Made by a program: the position numbers and the translations under genes. From assembly GCA_023144635.1 (NCBI GenBank), contig JAGLFH010000060.1:1-64000 (forward strand): a stretch of 64,000 nt of DNA, given 5' to 3'. Origin of the DNA: Candidatus Auribacterota bacterium. GTDB taxonomy: Bacteria > Auribacterota > JAFGBW01 > JAFGJP01. Shown piece by piece: positions 1 to 8,117 of the stretch; position 1 is the stretch's first letter, and each line of letters begins with the position of its first letter. The notes beneath the pieces are model-generated. The model was not told the DNA's origin. It ran no database searches and saw only the letters and a program-made list of their open reading frames with translations.

Positions 1-216
1 CTGATAAATAAAGGGAAAACAAGAGAAGACGCGTACAAGCTGGTTCAAAAAGCAGCTATGAATTGTTGGAAAGATAAAACTGAATTTAAAGATGAAGTCA
101 TGAAAGATAATGAAATCGTATCTCTCTTAGGCAAAGAAAAGATAGAAAGTGTTTTTTCATTGGAATCTCATATGAAGCAAGTTGATTTTATCTTTAAAAA
201 AGTAGGTTTGGAATAA
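1..216 (+). CDS. purB: Adenylosuccinate lyase, C-terminal end (partial)
   Basis: The frame is open from base 1 and stops at 216, giving the last 71 residues of a protein that begins outside the window. The sequence fits the C-terminal helical domain of PurB: a segment like GKTREDAYKLVQKAAM, then a leucine-glycine-lysine-glutamate stretch, and the ending VDFIFKKVG, close to the usual end of bacterial PurB. PurB acts twice in purine synthesis, releasing fumarate from SAICAR and from adenylosuccinate. purS follows 222 bases downstream, which supports the call because purB and purS are common neighbours. The catalytic part of the protein is not visible here. Confidence 0.85.
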   Translation: MINKGKTREDAYKLVQKAAMNCWKDKTEFKDEVMKDNEIVSLLGKEKIESVFSLESHMKQVDFIFKKVGLE

Positions 217-233
217 TAAAAAAGAATTAAGGA

Positions 234-244
234 GCGCTTTGCGC
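234..244. repeat. Short GCGC hairpin behind AAGGAG
   Basis: GCGC-TTT-GCGC directly follows AAGGAG at 229-234. The same arrangement (AAGGAG running into a small hairpin) recurs at 12760-12784, 45250-45266 and 46101-46117, although the hairpin arms differ. No gene starts where the AAGGAG would place it. Confidence 0.6.
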
Positions 245-258
245 AAATGATTAAAAAT

Positions 259-391
259 GGCCACAGAGACACAAAAACACAGAGTCATGAACCGTGTAGG
301 GTTCATGATGAATAAAAAAGATAAATATATGTAGGGGCGGTTCGCGAACCGCCCGTGTAAAATCTTTGAGCCTCTGTGCCTTTGTGGCTAA
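259..391. repeat. Composite palindromic element (MITE-like)
   Basis: A 133-base non-coding unit with imperfect inverted ends, GCCACAGAGACAC at the left and GTGCCTTTGTGGC at the right. Inside lie two further hairpins: TCATGAACC/GGGTTCATGA at 285-308 and GGCGG/CCGCC at 335-354 inside a GTAGGGGC...CCCGTGTAAAA frame. Each of these parts recurs alone or in other combinations elsewhere in the window. It has no coding potential and looks like a non-autonomous repeat. Confidence 0.65.
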
Positions 392-402
392 TAATAAATA
401 AT

Positions 403-418
403 TGTGCCGTGAGGCACA
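403..418. repeat. TGTGCC-GTGA-GGCACA hairpin before purS
   Basis: A six-base-pair perfect stem ending 20 bases before the purS start. Nearly identical hairpins lie at 8380-8394 and 13030-13044, the first of these just before another start codon. Confidence 0.7.
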
Positions 419-438
419 CAATTAATAGGAAAAATAAT

Positions 439-687
439 ATGTATCAAGCAAAGATCTATGTGACATTAAAAGAATCTGTTTTAGATCCTCAGGGAAAAAC
501 AGTAAAAAATGCTCTTGAATCATTAAGTTTTAAAGATGTAGCAAGTGTAAGACAGGGTAAGTATTTTGTAATAAAACTTGACCTTGATGATGAAGAGGGT
601 GCTAGTAAAGAAATAGAGGAAATCTGCCGTAAGCTTCTAGTAAATACTGTAATTGAGACTTATAAATTTGATATAGAAAAGATCTAA
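439..687 (+). CDS. purS: Phosphoribosylformylglycinamidine synthase subunit PurS
   Basis: An 82-residue protein with the usual PurS length and fold pattern: it begins MYQAKIYVTLKESVLDPQGK, where the DPQGKTVKNAL segment is the family signature. PurS is the small structural subunit that joins PurQ and PurL in the split FGAM synthetase of the purine pathway. The reading frame stays open upstream to 376. I place the start at 439 because homologues start there and because the upstream part runs through a dispersed hairpin repeat. purB lies upstream. purQ and purL, which normally follow, are absent, and arnC starts 33 bases downstream. Confidence 0.92.
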   Translation: MYQAKIYVTLKESVLDPQGKTVKNALESLSFKDVASVRQGKYFVIKLDLDDEEGASKEIEEICRKLLVNTVIETYKFDIEKI

Positions 688-720
688 TTAAAAAATGATC
701 AAAGAGAAGAGTTAAACAAT

Positions 721-1680
721 ATGACTGATTACCAAGAAAAACAATACGTGCGTTATTTATCTGTTGTGATCCCTGTTTATAACGAAGAAGAAAATATTGA
801 TGAACTTTTTTCTCGTCTTAAAAAGACCTTGGATGAAAAAAAATATAACTGGGAAGTTGTTTTTATAAATGACGGTAGTAGCGATCAGACAAAAGATATT
901 CTCGTAAGATTACACAATCAAAATTCAGAAGTAAAAATAATAGAGTTTAACAGGAATTATGGACAGCATTCAGCTGTGTTTGCCGGTTTTAATGAAGTAG
1001 AAGGTGAAGTAGTTGTTGTTTTAGATGCAGATCTTCAAAATCCACCGGAAGAGATACCAATACTCATCAATAAATTAGAGGAAGGATATGATGTTGTAAG
1101 CGGTTTAAGAGAAAATAGGCAGGATTCATGGTTTAGAAAAATACCATCTTTTTTTATGGCTAAGATCATATCTTTTGCAACCGGTGTTAAGATGAAAGAT
1201 TATGGTACAATGCTGAGAGCTTATAAAAGAGAGATAATAGAAAATGTAAAGAATTGTCAGGAGATCTCCAGTTATATTCCGGCGCTTGCTAATCTTTTTG
1301 CAAAAAAAGTCACAGAAATAAATGTAAAGCACAGTTCTCGTAGCGGAGGAAAAAGTAAATATAGTTTTTTAAAATTATTAAAACTTAATTTTGATTTTAT
1401 GACAGGTTTTTCTGCTCTTCCTATTCATTTTGTGAGCATAATGGGACTTTTTGTCTCCTTTCTCGGACTTGGTTTTGGTGCTTTTTTAGGACTTAGAAGA
1501 CTTTTTTTAGGAGATTTGCCTGGTGAAGGGGGTGTTTTTACGCTTTTTGCAGTATTGTTTGTTTTTATGGGAATACAAATATTTTCTTTAGGACTTATTG
1601 GTGAATATATTGGGCGTATTTATTCCGAAGTAAGAAGAAGGCCTCGTTATTTCATTAAACATAAGTTTATTCACAGATAG
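721..1680 (+). CDS. arnC: Undecaprenyl-phosphate 4-deoxy-4-formamido-L-arabinose transferase (ArnC type)
   Basis: A 319-residue family 2 glycosyltransferase. The GT-A domain shows VVIPVYNEEEN at about 15-25, NRNYGQHSA near 78, the metal site DADLQNPPEEIP at 102-113 and NRQDSWFRK. Two C-terminal membrane helices (about 225-255 and 270-295) are followed by GEYIGRIY and RPRYF. These blocks occur in the same order in enterobacterial ArnC, which moves formamido-arabinose from UDP to undecaprenyl phosphate at the inner membrane. The arnD-like and arnT-like genes downstream make this more specific than a general dolichol-phosphate-mannose-synthase-type enzyme. The exact sugar cannot be known from sequence. 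Confidence 0.85.
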   Translation: MTDYQEKQYVRYLSVVIPVYNEEENIDELFSRLKKTLDEKKYNWEVVFINDGSSDQTKDILVRLHNQNSEVKIIEFNRNYGQHSAVFAGFNEVEGEVVVVLDADLQNPPEEIPILINKLEEGYDVVSGLRENRQDSWFRKIPSFFMAKIISFATGVKMKDYGTMLRAYKREIIENVKNCQEISSYIPALANLFAKKVTEINVKHSSRSGGKSKYSFLKLLKLNFDFMTGFSALPIHFVSIMGLFVSFLGLGFGAFLGLRRLFLGDLPGEGGVFTLFAVLFVFMGIQIFSLGLIGEYIGRIYSEVRRRPRYFIKHKFIHR

Positions 1681-1952
1681 TTTTTAACTCTAAATGCCAC
1701 TAAAAACTAATGCAATCTAGTAGATGGCAGGTATGCCTCGCGTAAAAGATCAGAAAAAAGAAGGAAGCAACTATTTAGCATGGCACGAAGATATAAGAGG
1801 GGTCATGAACCACGTAGGGTTCATGATGAACATAAAAAGTAAAGGGGCACCGACAAGCTTTCGCCCGTGTAAAAAGTAAACGTTGTCATTCTTGTCCCAT
1901 ATCAGGTACGGGGCAAACTTAAAGAGTCCCGTCTTTGGCGGGCTAATTTTTT
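1681..1952. repeat. Intergenic repeats between arnC and arnD
   Basis: No gene. Holds a GGCA/TGCC hairpin at about 1723-1734, the TCATGAACC/GGGTTCATGA palindrome at 1803-1826, a degraded GGGGC...CGCCCGTGTAAAA unit at about 1843-1875 and, at 1928-1942, CCCGTC-TTT-GGCGGG. The last ends 10 bases before the arnD start, where a ribosome site would be expected and none is seen. Confidence 0.6.
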
Positions 1953-2873
1953 ATGAGTATAGAACTACAGACCATATTTGGCTTTAAAGTTGATATAGAT
2001 ACCTATGAGGGTGGAAAAGAAGGTATACCTAACCTAATCCGTCTTTTCAAAAAACACGACATTCCTGCAAGTTTTTTTGGTGTGATGGGGCCTGATCATT
2101 CTGGAAGGGCAGCATTTAGAGTGTTCACGCATAAAGGCTTCTTAAGAAAAATGATCCGCACAAAAGCGCCATCCCAATATGGTTTAAAAACTATGCTGTA
2201 TGGAACTCTTCTTCCCGGACCTTTTATGCCTGTTAAGCTCAAAAAACATTATAAAAATATAATAGATGAAGGATTTGAGCTTGGAATGCATGGGTATGAT
2301 CATATTGCATGGCATAATAATCTGACGCGTTGGAGTGAAGAGAGAATAAGAAATGAATACAAAAAAATGATGCAGGCTTATAGTGATGCAATAGGAGAGG
2401 ATGTAAAAAGCCTTGGTACTCCGGGATGGCAGGAATCAATTAGGCATATAAAGGTAACAGATTCTTTAGGGTTTTCTTACAGAAGTGATACACGTTTTTC
2501 GCAGCCTTATTTTCCATCAATTGATGGTTATGTTTCAAATACACTTGAAATACCTACAACGTTCCCAAGTCTTGACGAGATAATGGGTAGAGAAGATATG
2601 CAGGAAAAAAATCCTGTTGAATATATGATGCAATATTTTGAAAAAGATAAAGTAAATATTTTTACATTGCATACAGAACTTGAAGGACGTTCTTATCTTG
2701 GTTTTTTAGAAGAATTTATCTTAAAATTAAAAGAAATTGAAAATATTGAATTTTTGACATTGAGTGATATTTCCAAACGGATCTGCCAAAAAAAAGATAT
2801 TCCTAAAAAGACATTTCATATGGGAGAAGTTAAAGGCCGAGCAGGACTTGTTGCTATTGCAGAAAATAAATAG
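1953..2873 (+). CDS. arnD: 4-deoxy-4-formamido-L-arabinose-phosphoundecaprenol deformylase (ArnD type)
   Basis: A 306-residue polysaccharide-deacetylase-fold (NodB/CE4) protein. It has the metal aspartates in VDIDTYEG (D14, D16) and the histidine pair in GMHGYDHIAWH (H113, H117, with H121). The later blocks match ArnD rather than generic deacetylases: SLGTPGWQ, then IPTTFPSLDEIMGR, then FTLHTELEG, and a C-terminal GEVKGRAG. ArnD removes the formyl group from the lipid-linked aminosugar before its transfer to lipid A. There is no clear Shine-Dalgarno sequence, and a short hairpin precedes the start. arnC lies upstream, with lptF, lptG and arnT downstream. Confidence 0.82.
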   Translation: MSIELQTIFGFKVDIDTYEGGKEGIPNLIRLFKKHDIPASFFGVMGPDHSGRAAFRVFTHKGFLRKMIRTKAPSQYGLKTMLYGTLLPGPFMPVKLKKHYKNIIDEGFELGMHGYDHIAWHNNLTRWSEERIRNEYKKMMQAYSDAIGEDVKSLGTPGWQESIRHIKVTDSLGFSYRSDTRFSQPYFPSIDGYVSNTLEIPTTFPSLDEIMGREDMQEKNPVEYMMQYFEKDKVNIFTLHTELEGRSYLGFLEEFILKLKEIENIEFLTLSDISKRICQKKDIPKKTFHMGEVKGRAGLVAIAENK

Positions 2874-2968
2874 AAACTAAAAAGTTGAAAAATAAAAATA
2901 ATAATAATGAATAAAACAGATAAAGAAAAAATAGAGTATAAAACAAAAAATTTGGAATTTAATTTATT

Positions 2969-4066
2969 ATGAAAATTATACACAAATATATAATCAAAGA
3001 AACAATTTATCCATTATTTTTGTCAGTTTTTGTAGTAACATTTGTTCTTTTATTAGTGAGAATATTAAGAGTAGCTGATATGGTGATAAATAAGGGTGTT
3101 TCAGCAAGTGTTGTGTTTAATATCCTTTGGAACATGTCTTTATATCTTTCACAGTTCACTATACCTGTTGCTTTTATTGTTGCAGTACTTCTTGCTCTTG
3201 GGCGGCTGTCTTCAGAAAATGAGATTCTTGCTCTTCGTGCACTTGGTGTTAGTTTGTATAGAATTGCTCTACCTATTTTGATCTTTTCTTTTCTTCTGTC
3301 TCTTATGTTGCTATATATGCAGGATAAAGTTTTTCCAAAAATAAAGAATAGAACGGAAAATATTTTTTATAAAATATCAAGGGAGTCTAAAAAGTTTGCA
3401 TTGGAAGAAAAGGAGTTTATTGAAGGTCTTGGTGAATATGTTTTTTATATCAGAGAAATACAAGACGATAAGATAAAAGATATAATTGTATATGAGCCTG
3501 TCGGAAATAACACGGCAAGAGTTATTACCGCAAAACAGGGAACCTATGAAATGATAGAAGAGGCAAATAGTATTTTCTTCAATCTCAAAGACGGGATATT
3601 TGATGAGCCCAAATCACCTGAATCGAAAGATTTTTATAAGATTAAATTTGATGATTATAAGGTAGAGATCCCTTTAAGGGATCTATCAAAAGGACAATTA
3701 TCAAAATCACTTTCAGAAATGAGTTTTAAAGAACTTTTAAAAAAAGCTGAAATAATAAAAAAAAGTAAGACTGATATAGATGTGCGTCCTATTTATAATG
3801 AATATTATAAAAGAATAACTTTTTCTTTTTCAGCATTTGTGCTTACCCTTCTTGCTGTTCCTCTTTCAATAAGTATCCACAGGTCAGAAAGATCTGTGAA
3901 TTTTGCAATGGCTCTCGGGCTTGTTGTATTATATTATGTGCTTTTGGCAGCCGGGGAGGCTGCAACGCTTAAAGGAGTTCTTATTCCTATTGTAATGACA
4001 AGCCTTCCTAATATTGTTTTAGGAAGCATAGGTGTTTATTTATTTGTTAAACTGGTGAGAAGCTGA
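2969..4066 (+). CDS. lptF: LPS export permease LptF (YjgP family)
   Basis: A 365-residue membrane protein with the YjgP/YjgQ layout: about three membrane helices at the N-terminus, a periplasmic beta-jellyroll-like middle (about 120-260) and three helices at the C-terminus. The segment LGRLSSENEILALRALGVS after helix 2 is typical of LptF. With LptG and LptB it forms the inner-membrane ABC transporter that extracts lipopolysaccharide and passes it to LptC. The lptG start follows one base after the stop, so the two genes are translated as a pair. No lptB or lptC is present here. Confidence 0.88.
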   Translation: MKIIHKYIIKETIYPLFLSVFVVTFVLLLVRILRVADMVINKGVSASVVFNILWNMSLYLSQFTIPVAFIVAVLLALGRLSSENEILALRALGVSLYRIALPILIFSFLLSLMLLYMQDKVFPKIKNRTENIFYKISRESKKFALEEKEFIEGLGEYVFYIREIQDDKIKDIIVYEPVGNNTARVITAKQGTYEMIEEANSIFFNLKDGIFDEPKSPESKDFYKIKFDDYKVEIPLRDLSKGQLSKSLSEMSFKELLKKAEIIKKSKTDIDVRPIYNEYYKRITFSFSAFVLTLLAVPLSISIHRSERSVNFAMALGLVVLYYVLLAAGEAATLKGVLIPIVMTSLPNIVLGSIGVYLFVKLVRS

Positions 4067-4067
4067 T

Positions 4068-5153
4068 ATGAAAATATTAACAAAGTACATGCTTAAGCAA
4101 TTCTGGTACTTCTTTTTGCTTTTTTTCATATCCTTTCTTGTGATCTTTGTTGTGGTTGATATTTTTGATAAGCTTGACGACCTGTTGCAGTATGAAATAT
4201 CTTTTTGGGAAATAGTGTTATACTATATAAATTTTGTACCTCCTGTTATTGTACAGATAATTCCTATTGCAGTCCTGCTTGCAACGATCTCTCTTTTTAG
4301 AAAGCTTTCAGTTAATAATGAGTATGTTGCAATGGTAGGAGGAGGTTTTTCGCTGAAAAATATGCTTATTCCACTTGTGATAAGTGCATTAATAATAGGT
4401 GCAGTATCTTTTGTCATTCATAATTTTATAGCTCCAAGAGCATATTTTAATCAAGAGCGGATAAAGGCAGAAAAATTTGTGAAGGCAGACAGGCCTTCAA
4501 GAAAGATCATAAAAGATATAAACTTGATTGGTAAAGAGGATCAGCTAATATACATAAAAGCATATTATATTGATAAAAAAATAGCTAAAGGTATAACTAT
4601 TATACAAAACAGTGCTGATAAACTTCACGAAAAAAGATTTATGGCGGCAAGTGCAGAATGGAACGGGAGGCATTGGATATTTAAGGAAGTGAATGTCTTT
4701 GACAGGAGAACGGGTTATATCTCTGAAAAAACAGTATTTTATCCTAAAATACAGATAGATATTCCAATAAAGCCTGATGATCTTCTCTTTTCAAAAAATA
4801 ATCCGGAAATAATGAGTCTTTCTCAGCTATCTTCTTTATCAAAAAGGATTGTTGATAAGAAAAGCTCTTTTTCCAGGAAGTTAAAAGTTGAATATCATTA
4901 TCGTTTTGCTTTTTCATTTGTAAGCCTTGTAGTGCTTTTTGTTTCAGTCCCTTTTGGATTGATGCAAAAAAGAGGACCGAAGTTTTTGAGTGTAGGTATT
5001 GGTGTTGTAATAAGTCTTTTTTACTATATTGTGCTTTATATATTGATTTCTTTTGGAAAAGGTAAGGGCTTTTCTCCTTTTTTATCTGCATGGGGAGCAA
5101 ATTTTATTTTTTCAGCTTTTGCATATGTCATGTTTTATATAACTCCTAAATAG
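4068..5153 (+). CDS. lptG: LPS export permease LptG (YjgQ family)
   Basis: A 361-residue partner of the preceding gene with the same layout: N-terminal helices, a soluble periplasmic region around 115-270 and C-terminal helices. The stretch FRKLSVNNEYVAMVGGGFS corresponds to the cytoplasmic coupling loop of the family, and the basic N-terminus KYMLKQFWYFFLLFF is typical. The start is fixed by the one-base gap after lptF. Its setting between arnD and arnT indicates coordinated production of LPS export and lipid A modification. Confidence 0.87.
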   Translation: MKILTKYMLKQFWYFFLLFFISFLVIFVVVDIFDKLDDLLQYEISFWEIVLYYINFVPPVIVQIIPIAVLLATISLFRKLSVNNEYVAMVGGGFSLKNMLIPLVISALIIGAVSFVIHNFIAPRAYFNQERIKAEKFVKADRPSRKIIKDINLIGKEDQLIYIKAYYIDKKIAKGITIIQNSADKLHEKRFMAASAEWNGRHWIFKEVNVFDRRTGYISEKTVFYPKIQIDIPIKPDDLLFSKNNPEIMSLSQLSSLSKRIVDKKSSFSRKLKVEYHYRFAFSFVSLVVLFVSVPFGLMQKRGPKFLSVGIGVVISLFYYIVLYILISFGKGKGFSPFLSAWGANFIFSAFAYVMFYITPK

Positions 5154-5169
5154 GAAAGTTTAAATTATT

Positions 5170-6888
5170 ATGAAAAGTTTTGATAAAAAAGAAATATTGA
5201 TGTTTTCATTCTTGGCTTTTTTAACGTTTTTTCTTTTTTTCTTTAATCTGGGAAATGTTGGACTTTTGGAACCCGATGAAGGGAGGTATTCTGAAATACC
5301 TCGCGAAATGATAGAATCTTCTGATTGGATCGTACCAAAGCTTAATGGTGTCCTTTATTTTGAAAAGCCGCCTTTAGTATACTGGCTTGTAGCGATCAGT
5401 TTTAAAGTCTTTGGTTATAATGAATTTGCAGGTAGATTTCCTGGAGCTTTTTTGGGAGCAATAGGAATATTTCTAACATATTTTCTTGCAAGAAGAATGT
5501 ATGGAAAAAAATGCGCTTTTTATTCATCACTTATACTGCTTACAAGCTTGGAGTATTTTTTTGTATCCCGCATAATACTTCTCGATATACCTCTTGCTTT
5601 TTTTATCACACTTACTTTTAGTAGCTTTTATTTTTACCTAACTTCAGAAAAAAGAAGTAAGTTTTGGCTTATTTTATTTTATATAGGAATGGCATTAGGG
5701 ACGCTCACGAAAGGTCCAGTAGCTATTGTTTTGCCTGTAGGAATTCTGTTTGTTTTTCTTCTTCTTACATCAAATTTGAAATATTTTATTTCCGATAAAA
5801 CACATTTTGCTGGTTTAGCTGTTTTTTCTGTACTGACAGTTCCGTGGTTTATACTTGTTACAATAAGAGAACCGTCATTTTTTAATTTCTTTTTCATAAG
5901 AGAACATGTTTTACGTTTTTTAACAAATGAACACAATAGAAATGAACCTTTCTACTATTTCTTTCTTATAATCCTAGCTGGTTTTTTCCCGTGGATAGTT
6001 TACATTCCTTTTTCTTTAAAGCGATATTTAAAAGTTTTTCCTCTTAGCGTGTTTAAAGATAAAGAACTGAATAAGTTTTTATTTTTGTTTCTTTGGTCTG
6101 CAGGTATTTTTGGTTTTTTTTCCATATCAGGATCAAAGCTGGTAGCTTATATTGTTCCGATATTTCCTGCAATTTCGATTATGGCAGGGCTTCTTATTGC
6201 TCATATTATTGATGATAAAGCAGTTTTAAGAAAGGAACATTATGTTATCTTTTCTTTGCTTATCATTCTAGTGATTATTTTTTCAGGTTTTATGATCTAT
6301 TTTGCTCTTTTTCGACATAAAATAGAGGGGCTTTCGATAATAATTTCTCTTATAGGTGTTTTTCTGATCTCAGGTTTTGGTCTTTCGTGGTATTTATTTT
6401 TTAGAAAGAACAGGAGAGGTTCTGCTTTTTTAACACAAATTATTTCAGTTGCTATTATGCAGTTTTTGGTTATTTTATCGCTCCAAAGAGCAGAATATTA
6501 TCTTTCAGCAAAAAGTATAATGGTAAAGTTAAAAGATATAAAAAATCAAAATGACCGTGTTTATAGTTTTGGGTGCTATCAGCAATCTATGCCTTTTTAT
6601 CTCGGTGAAAGGGTAAAAATAATTGACTGGAGAGGGGAACTAGAATTTGGTATTGATAAATTAGATGAAAAGATAAGGAATATTTGGTTTTTAAAAGGCA
6701 GAAATGAGTTTTTACTTGCTGAACTTGAAAAAGAAGGCAGGATGTTTATTGTTATGAAAGAGGGAGATTATGAAGCATTTATGAAAAATCACCCGAGTGC
6801 TAATCTGTTTAAACTTATCTCTGCCAATGAAACACTTTTGCTGACAAACGAGCCTGCTGAAAAGAATAAGTGTAGTAGTGAGCTGTGA
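5170..6888 (+). CDS. arnT: Lipid A 4-amino-4-deoxy-L-arabinose transferase-like glycosyltransferase (ArnT type)
   Basis: A 572-residue GT-C (GT83, PMT-like) membrane glycosyltransferase. The first periplasmic loop after helix 1 carries LLEPDEGRYSEIPREM (about 32-47, with the catalytic-type aspartate-glutamate pair D36/E37) and then YFEKPPLVYW (63-72). Both are hallmarks of ArnT. About ten to twelve hydrophobic helices follow, and a soluble C-terminal tail starts near 455. ArnT moves the aminoarabinose from undecaprenyl phosphate onto lipid A phosphates. An AGGAAAG site lies 15-20 bases before the start, which is 16 bases after lptG. The sugar is inferred from neighbouring arnC and arnD. Confidence 0.83.
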   Translation: MKSFDKKEILMFSFLAFLTFFLFFFNLGNVGLLEPDEGRYSEIPREMIESSDWIVPKLNGVLYFEKPPLVYWLVAISFKVFGYNEFAGRFPGAFLGAIGIFLTYFLARRMYGKKCAFYSSLILLTSLEYFFVSRIILLDIPLAFFITLTFSSFYFYLTSEKRSKFWLILFYIGMALGTLTKGPVAIVLPVGILFVFLLLTSNLKYFISDKTHFAGLAVFSVLTVPWFILVTIREPSFFNFFFIREHVLRFLTNEHNRNEPFYYFFLIILAGFFPWIVYIPFSLKRYLKVFPLSVFKDKELNKFLFLFLWSAGIFGFFSISGSKLVAYIVPIFPAISIMAGLLIAHIIDDKAVLRKEHYVIFSLLIILVIIFSGFMIYFALFRHKIEGLSIIISLIGVFLISGFGLSWYLFFRKNRRGSAFLTQIISVAIMQFLVILSLQRAEYYLSAKSIMVKLKDIKNQNDRVYSFGCYQQSMPFYLGERVKIIDWRGELEFGIDKLDEKIRNIWFLKGRNEFLLAELEKEGRMFIVMKEGDYEAFMKNHPSANLFKLISANETLLLTNEPAEKNKCSSEL

Positions 6889-7023
6889 AATAAATATAGA
6901 GTGACTTATGCAATTGTTAAGGGTTTGTTGTTTACAAAATACTTTTTATCGGCGAGAATTATCGTTTACAAATTATTAGCGTTGGTTTTTGTATAACTTA
7001 TCTGCGTCTAAAGGGAGGCAATA

Positions 7024-7419
7024 ATGCTGAATTCAGAAATATTATATCTTATAGGAAAACAGCTTGATGAAAAAGATGTTTATGATTTTACAATTGTAGA
7101 GGAATGCCTTGAAAGTGGGAATAAGCTTTTCATTGTTAAGGGTTCAACAGTTGCAGATAACAGCCGTGTTCATCTTACCTACACAGAGTCTCATCTTGAA
7201 GAATTCAGAGATAAAGAGCTTCAGGACGGCGGCGGTTTTGAGATCTTTAAAAAGCGCCTTAAAAAGGAGAAAGACCGTCTTGAAGAGATGAATAAGAGCT
7301 TAAAAGAAGACAATCAGAAGCTGAGGACTCTTTTTAAAGATGTATCAGGAAAACTTTTGGAAATACATGAAGAAAATGGTAAAGATAAAGGAAAAGTAAA
7401 AGAAGAAAAAAAAAGTTAA
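7024..7419 (+). CDS. Small protein with C-terminal coiled coil, function unknown
   Basis: A 131-residue soluble protein that I do not recognise. The first 80 residues are a mixed alpha/beta region without motif. Residues about 84-131 are rich in lysine and glutamate in a heptad-like pattern, suggesting a coiled coil. A strong ribosome site (AAAGGGAGG) stands 6 bases before the ATG, so translation is well supported. There is no signal peptide or membrane segment. It stands 135 bases after arnT and could be in its transcript or independent. Confidence 0.6.
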   Translation: MLNSEILYLIGKQLDEKDVYDFTIVEECLESGNKLFIVKGSTVADNSRVHLTYTESHLEEFRDKELQDGGGFEIFKKRLKKEKDRLEEMNKSLKEDNQKLRTLFKDVSGKLLEIHEENGKDKGKVKEEKKS

Positions 7420-7553
7420 AAATGTAATTGCTGGTGATTATCAAGTTTAACTTAAGTTTATAAATAATTAAGATTTTCGCTGTATAAAATCTTTGAAAAA
7501 ATAATATCCTGTTTTCCTCTAATCCTGTCAAAAAACTGATTATATAAATTAAA

Positions 7554-8117
7554 ATGAGAAACAAAAAACTTACATTTATTCTTTTAAGCATAATAATGAT
7601 CTTTATTTTTACAATGCATATTCGTGTTGTAACAGATAAAGATCACAAAAAACAGTATCATCTTACAACTTTTACTGAATTTAAAAATGATGATAGTAAA
7701 AAGAATGGGATGAGTTCAGAAGAATTAAAGAGATCAAAAAGAGTTAAGAAAATATCCATTGGTCATGCATCTATTAAAGATATTATAGAAATAAAAGGTT
7801 TCGGTATTGGCCTTGCAAAAAAAATAGTTTCAAAGAGTAAAGATATTGAGAGCGATATGACGGATAAAGACTTGCTTTCAATAAAAGGTATAGGCAAATC
7901 AAGGCTTGCAGCATTAAAAGAATATTTTATTATTCCAAAAGCCAAGAATGAATATGATATGGAAGATAATAGTATTAATGAAGACGTCTCTCATGGTAAA
8001 TGTCCATTCTGTAAAAAGGTGTTTGGAGAACATAACCGCACCCAGAAGTCAGTATATATTTATTGCCCTCACTGTCTAAAATACGTAGCAGAAACGCAGA
8101 AGACAGAGGACAGATGA
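7554..8117 (+). CDS. Membrane-anchored helix-hairpin-helix (ComEA-like) protein with zinc ribbon
   Basis: A 187-residue protein. Residues 7-23 form one membrane helix. Residues 70-124 hold a ComEA-type double helix-hairpin-helix: GHASIKDIIEIKGFGIGLAKK, then DLLSIKGIGKSRLAALKE. Residues 150-174 form a CxxC-x17-CxxC zinc ribbon (C150, C153, C171, C174) that ComEA normally lacks. ComEA binds incoming DNA outside the inner membrane during transformation. The next gene encodes a ComEC-type metallo-beta-lactamase domain, which favours a role in DNA uptake or handling. The zinc ribbon may add nucleic-acid binding. The start has no strong ribosome site. Confidence 0.65.
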   Translation: MRNKKLTFILLSIIMIFIFTMHIRVVTDKDHKKQYHLTTFTEFKNDDSKKNGMSSEELKRSKRVKKISIGHASIKDIIEIKGFGIGLAKKIVSKSKDIESDMTDKDLLSIKGIGKSRLAALKEYFIIPKAKNEYDMEDNSINEDVSHGKCPFCKKVFGEHNRTQKSVYIYCPHCLKYVAETQKTEDR

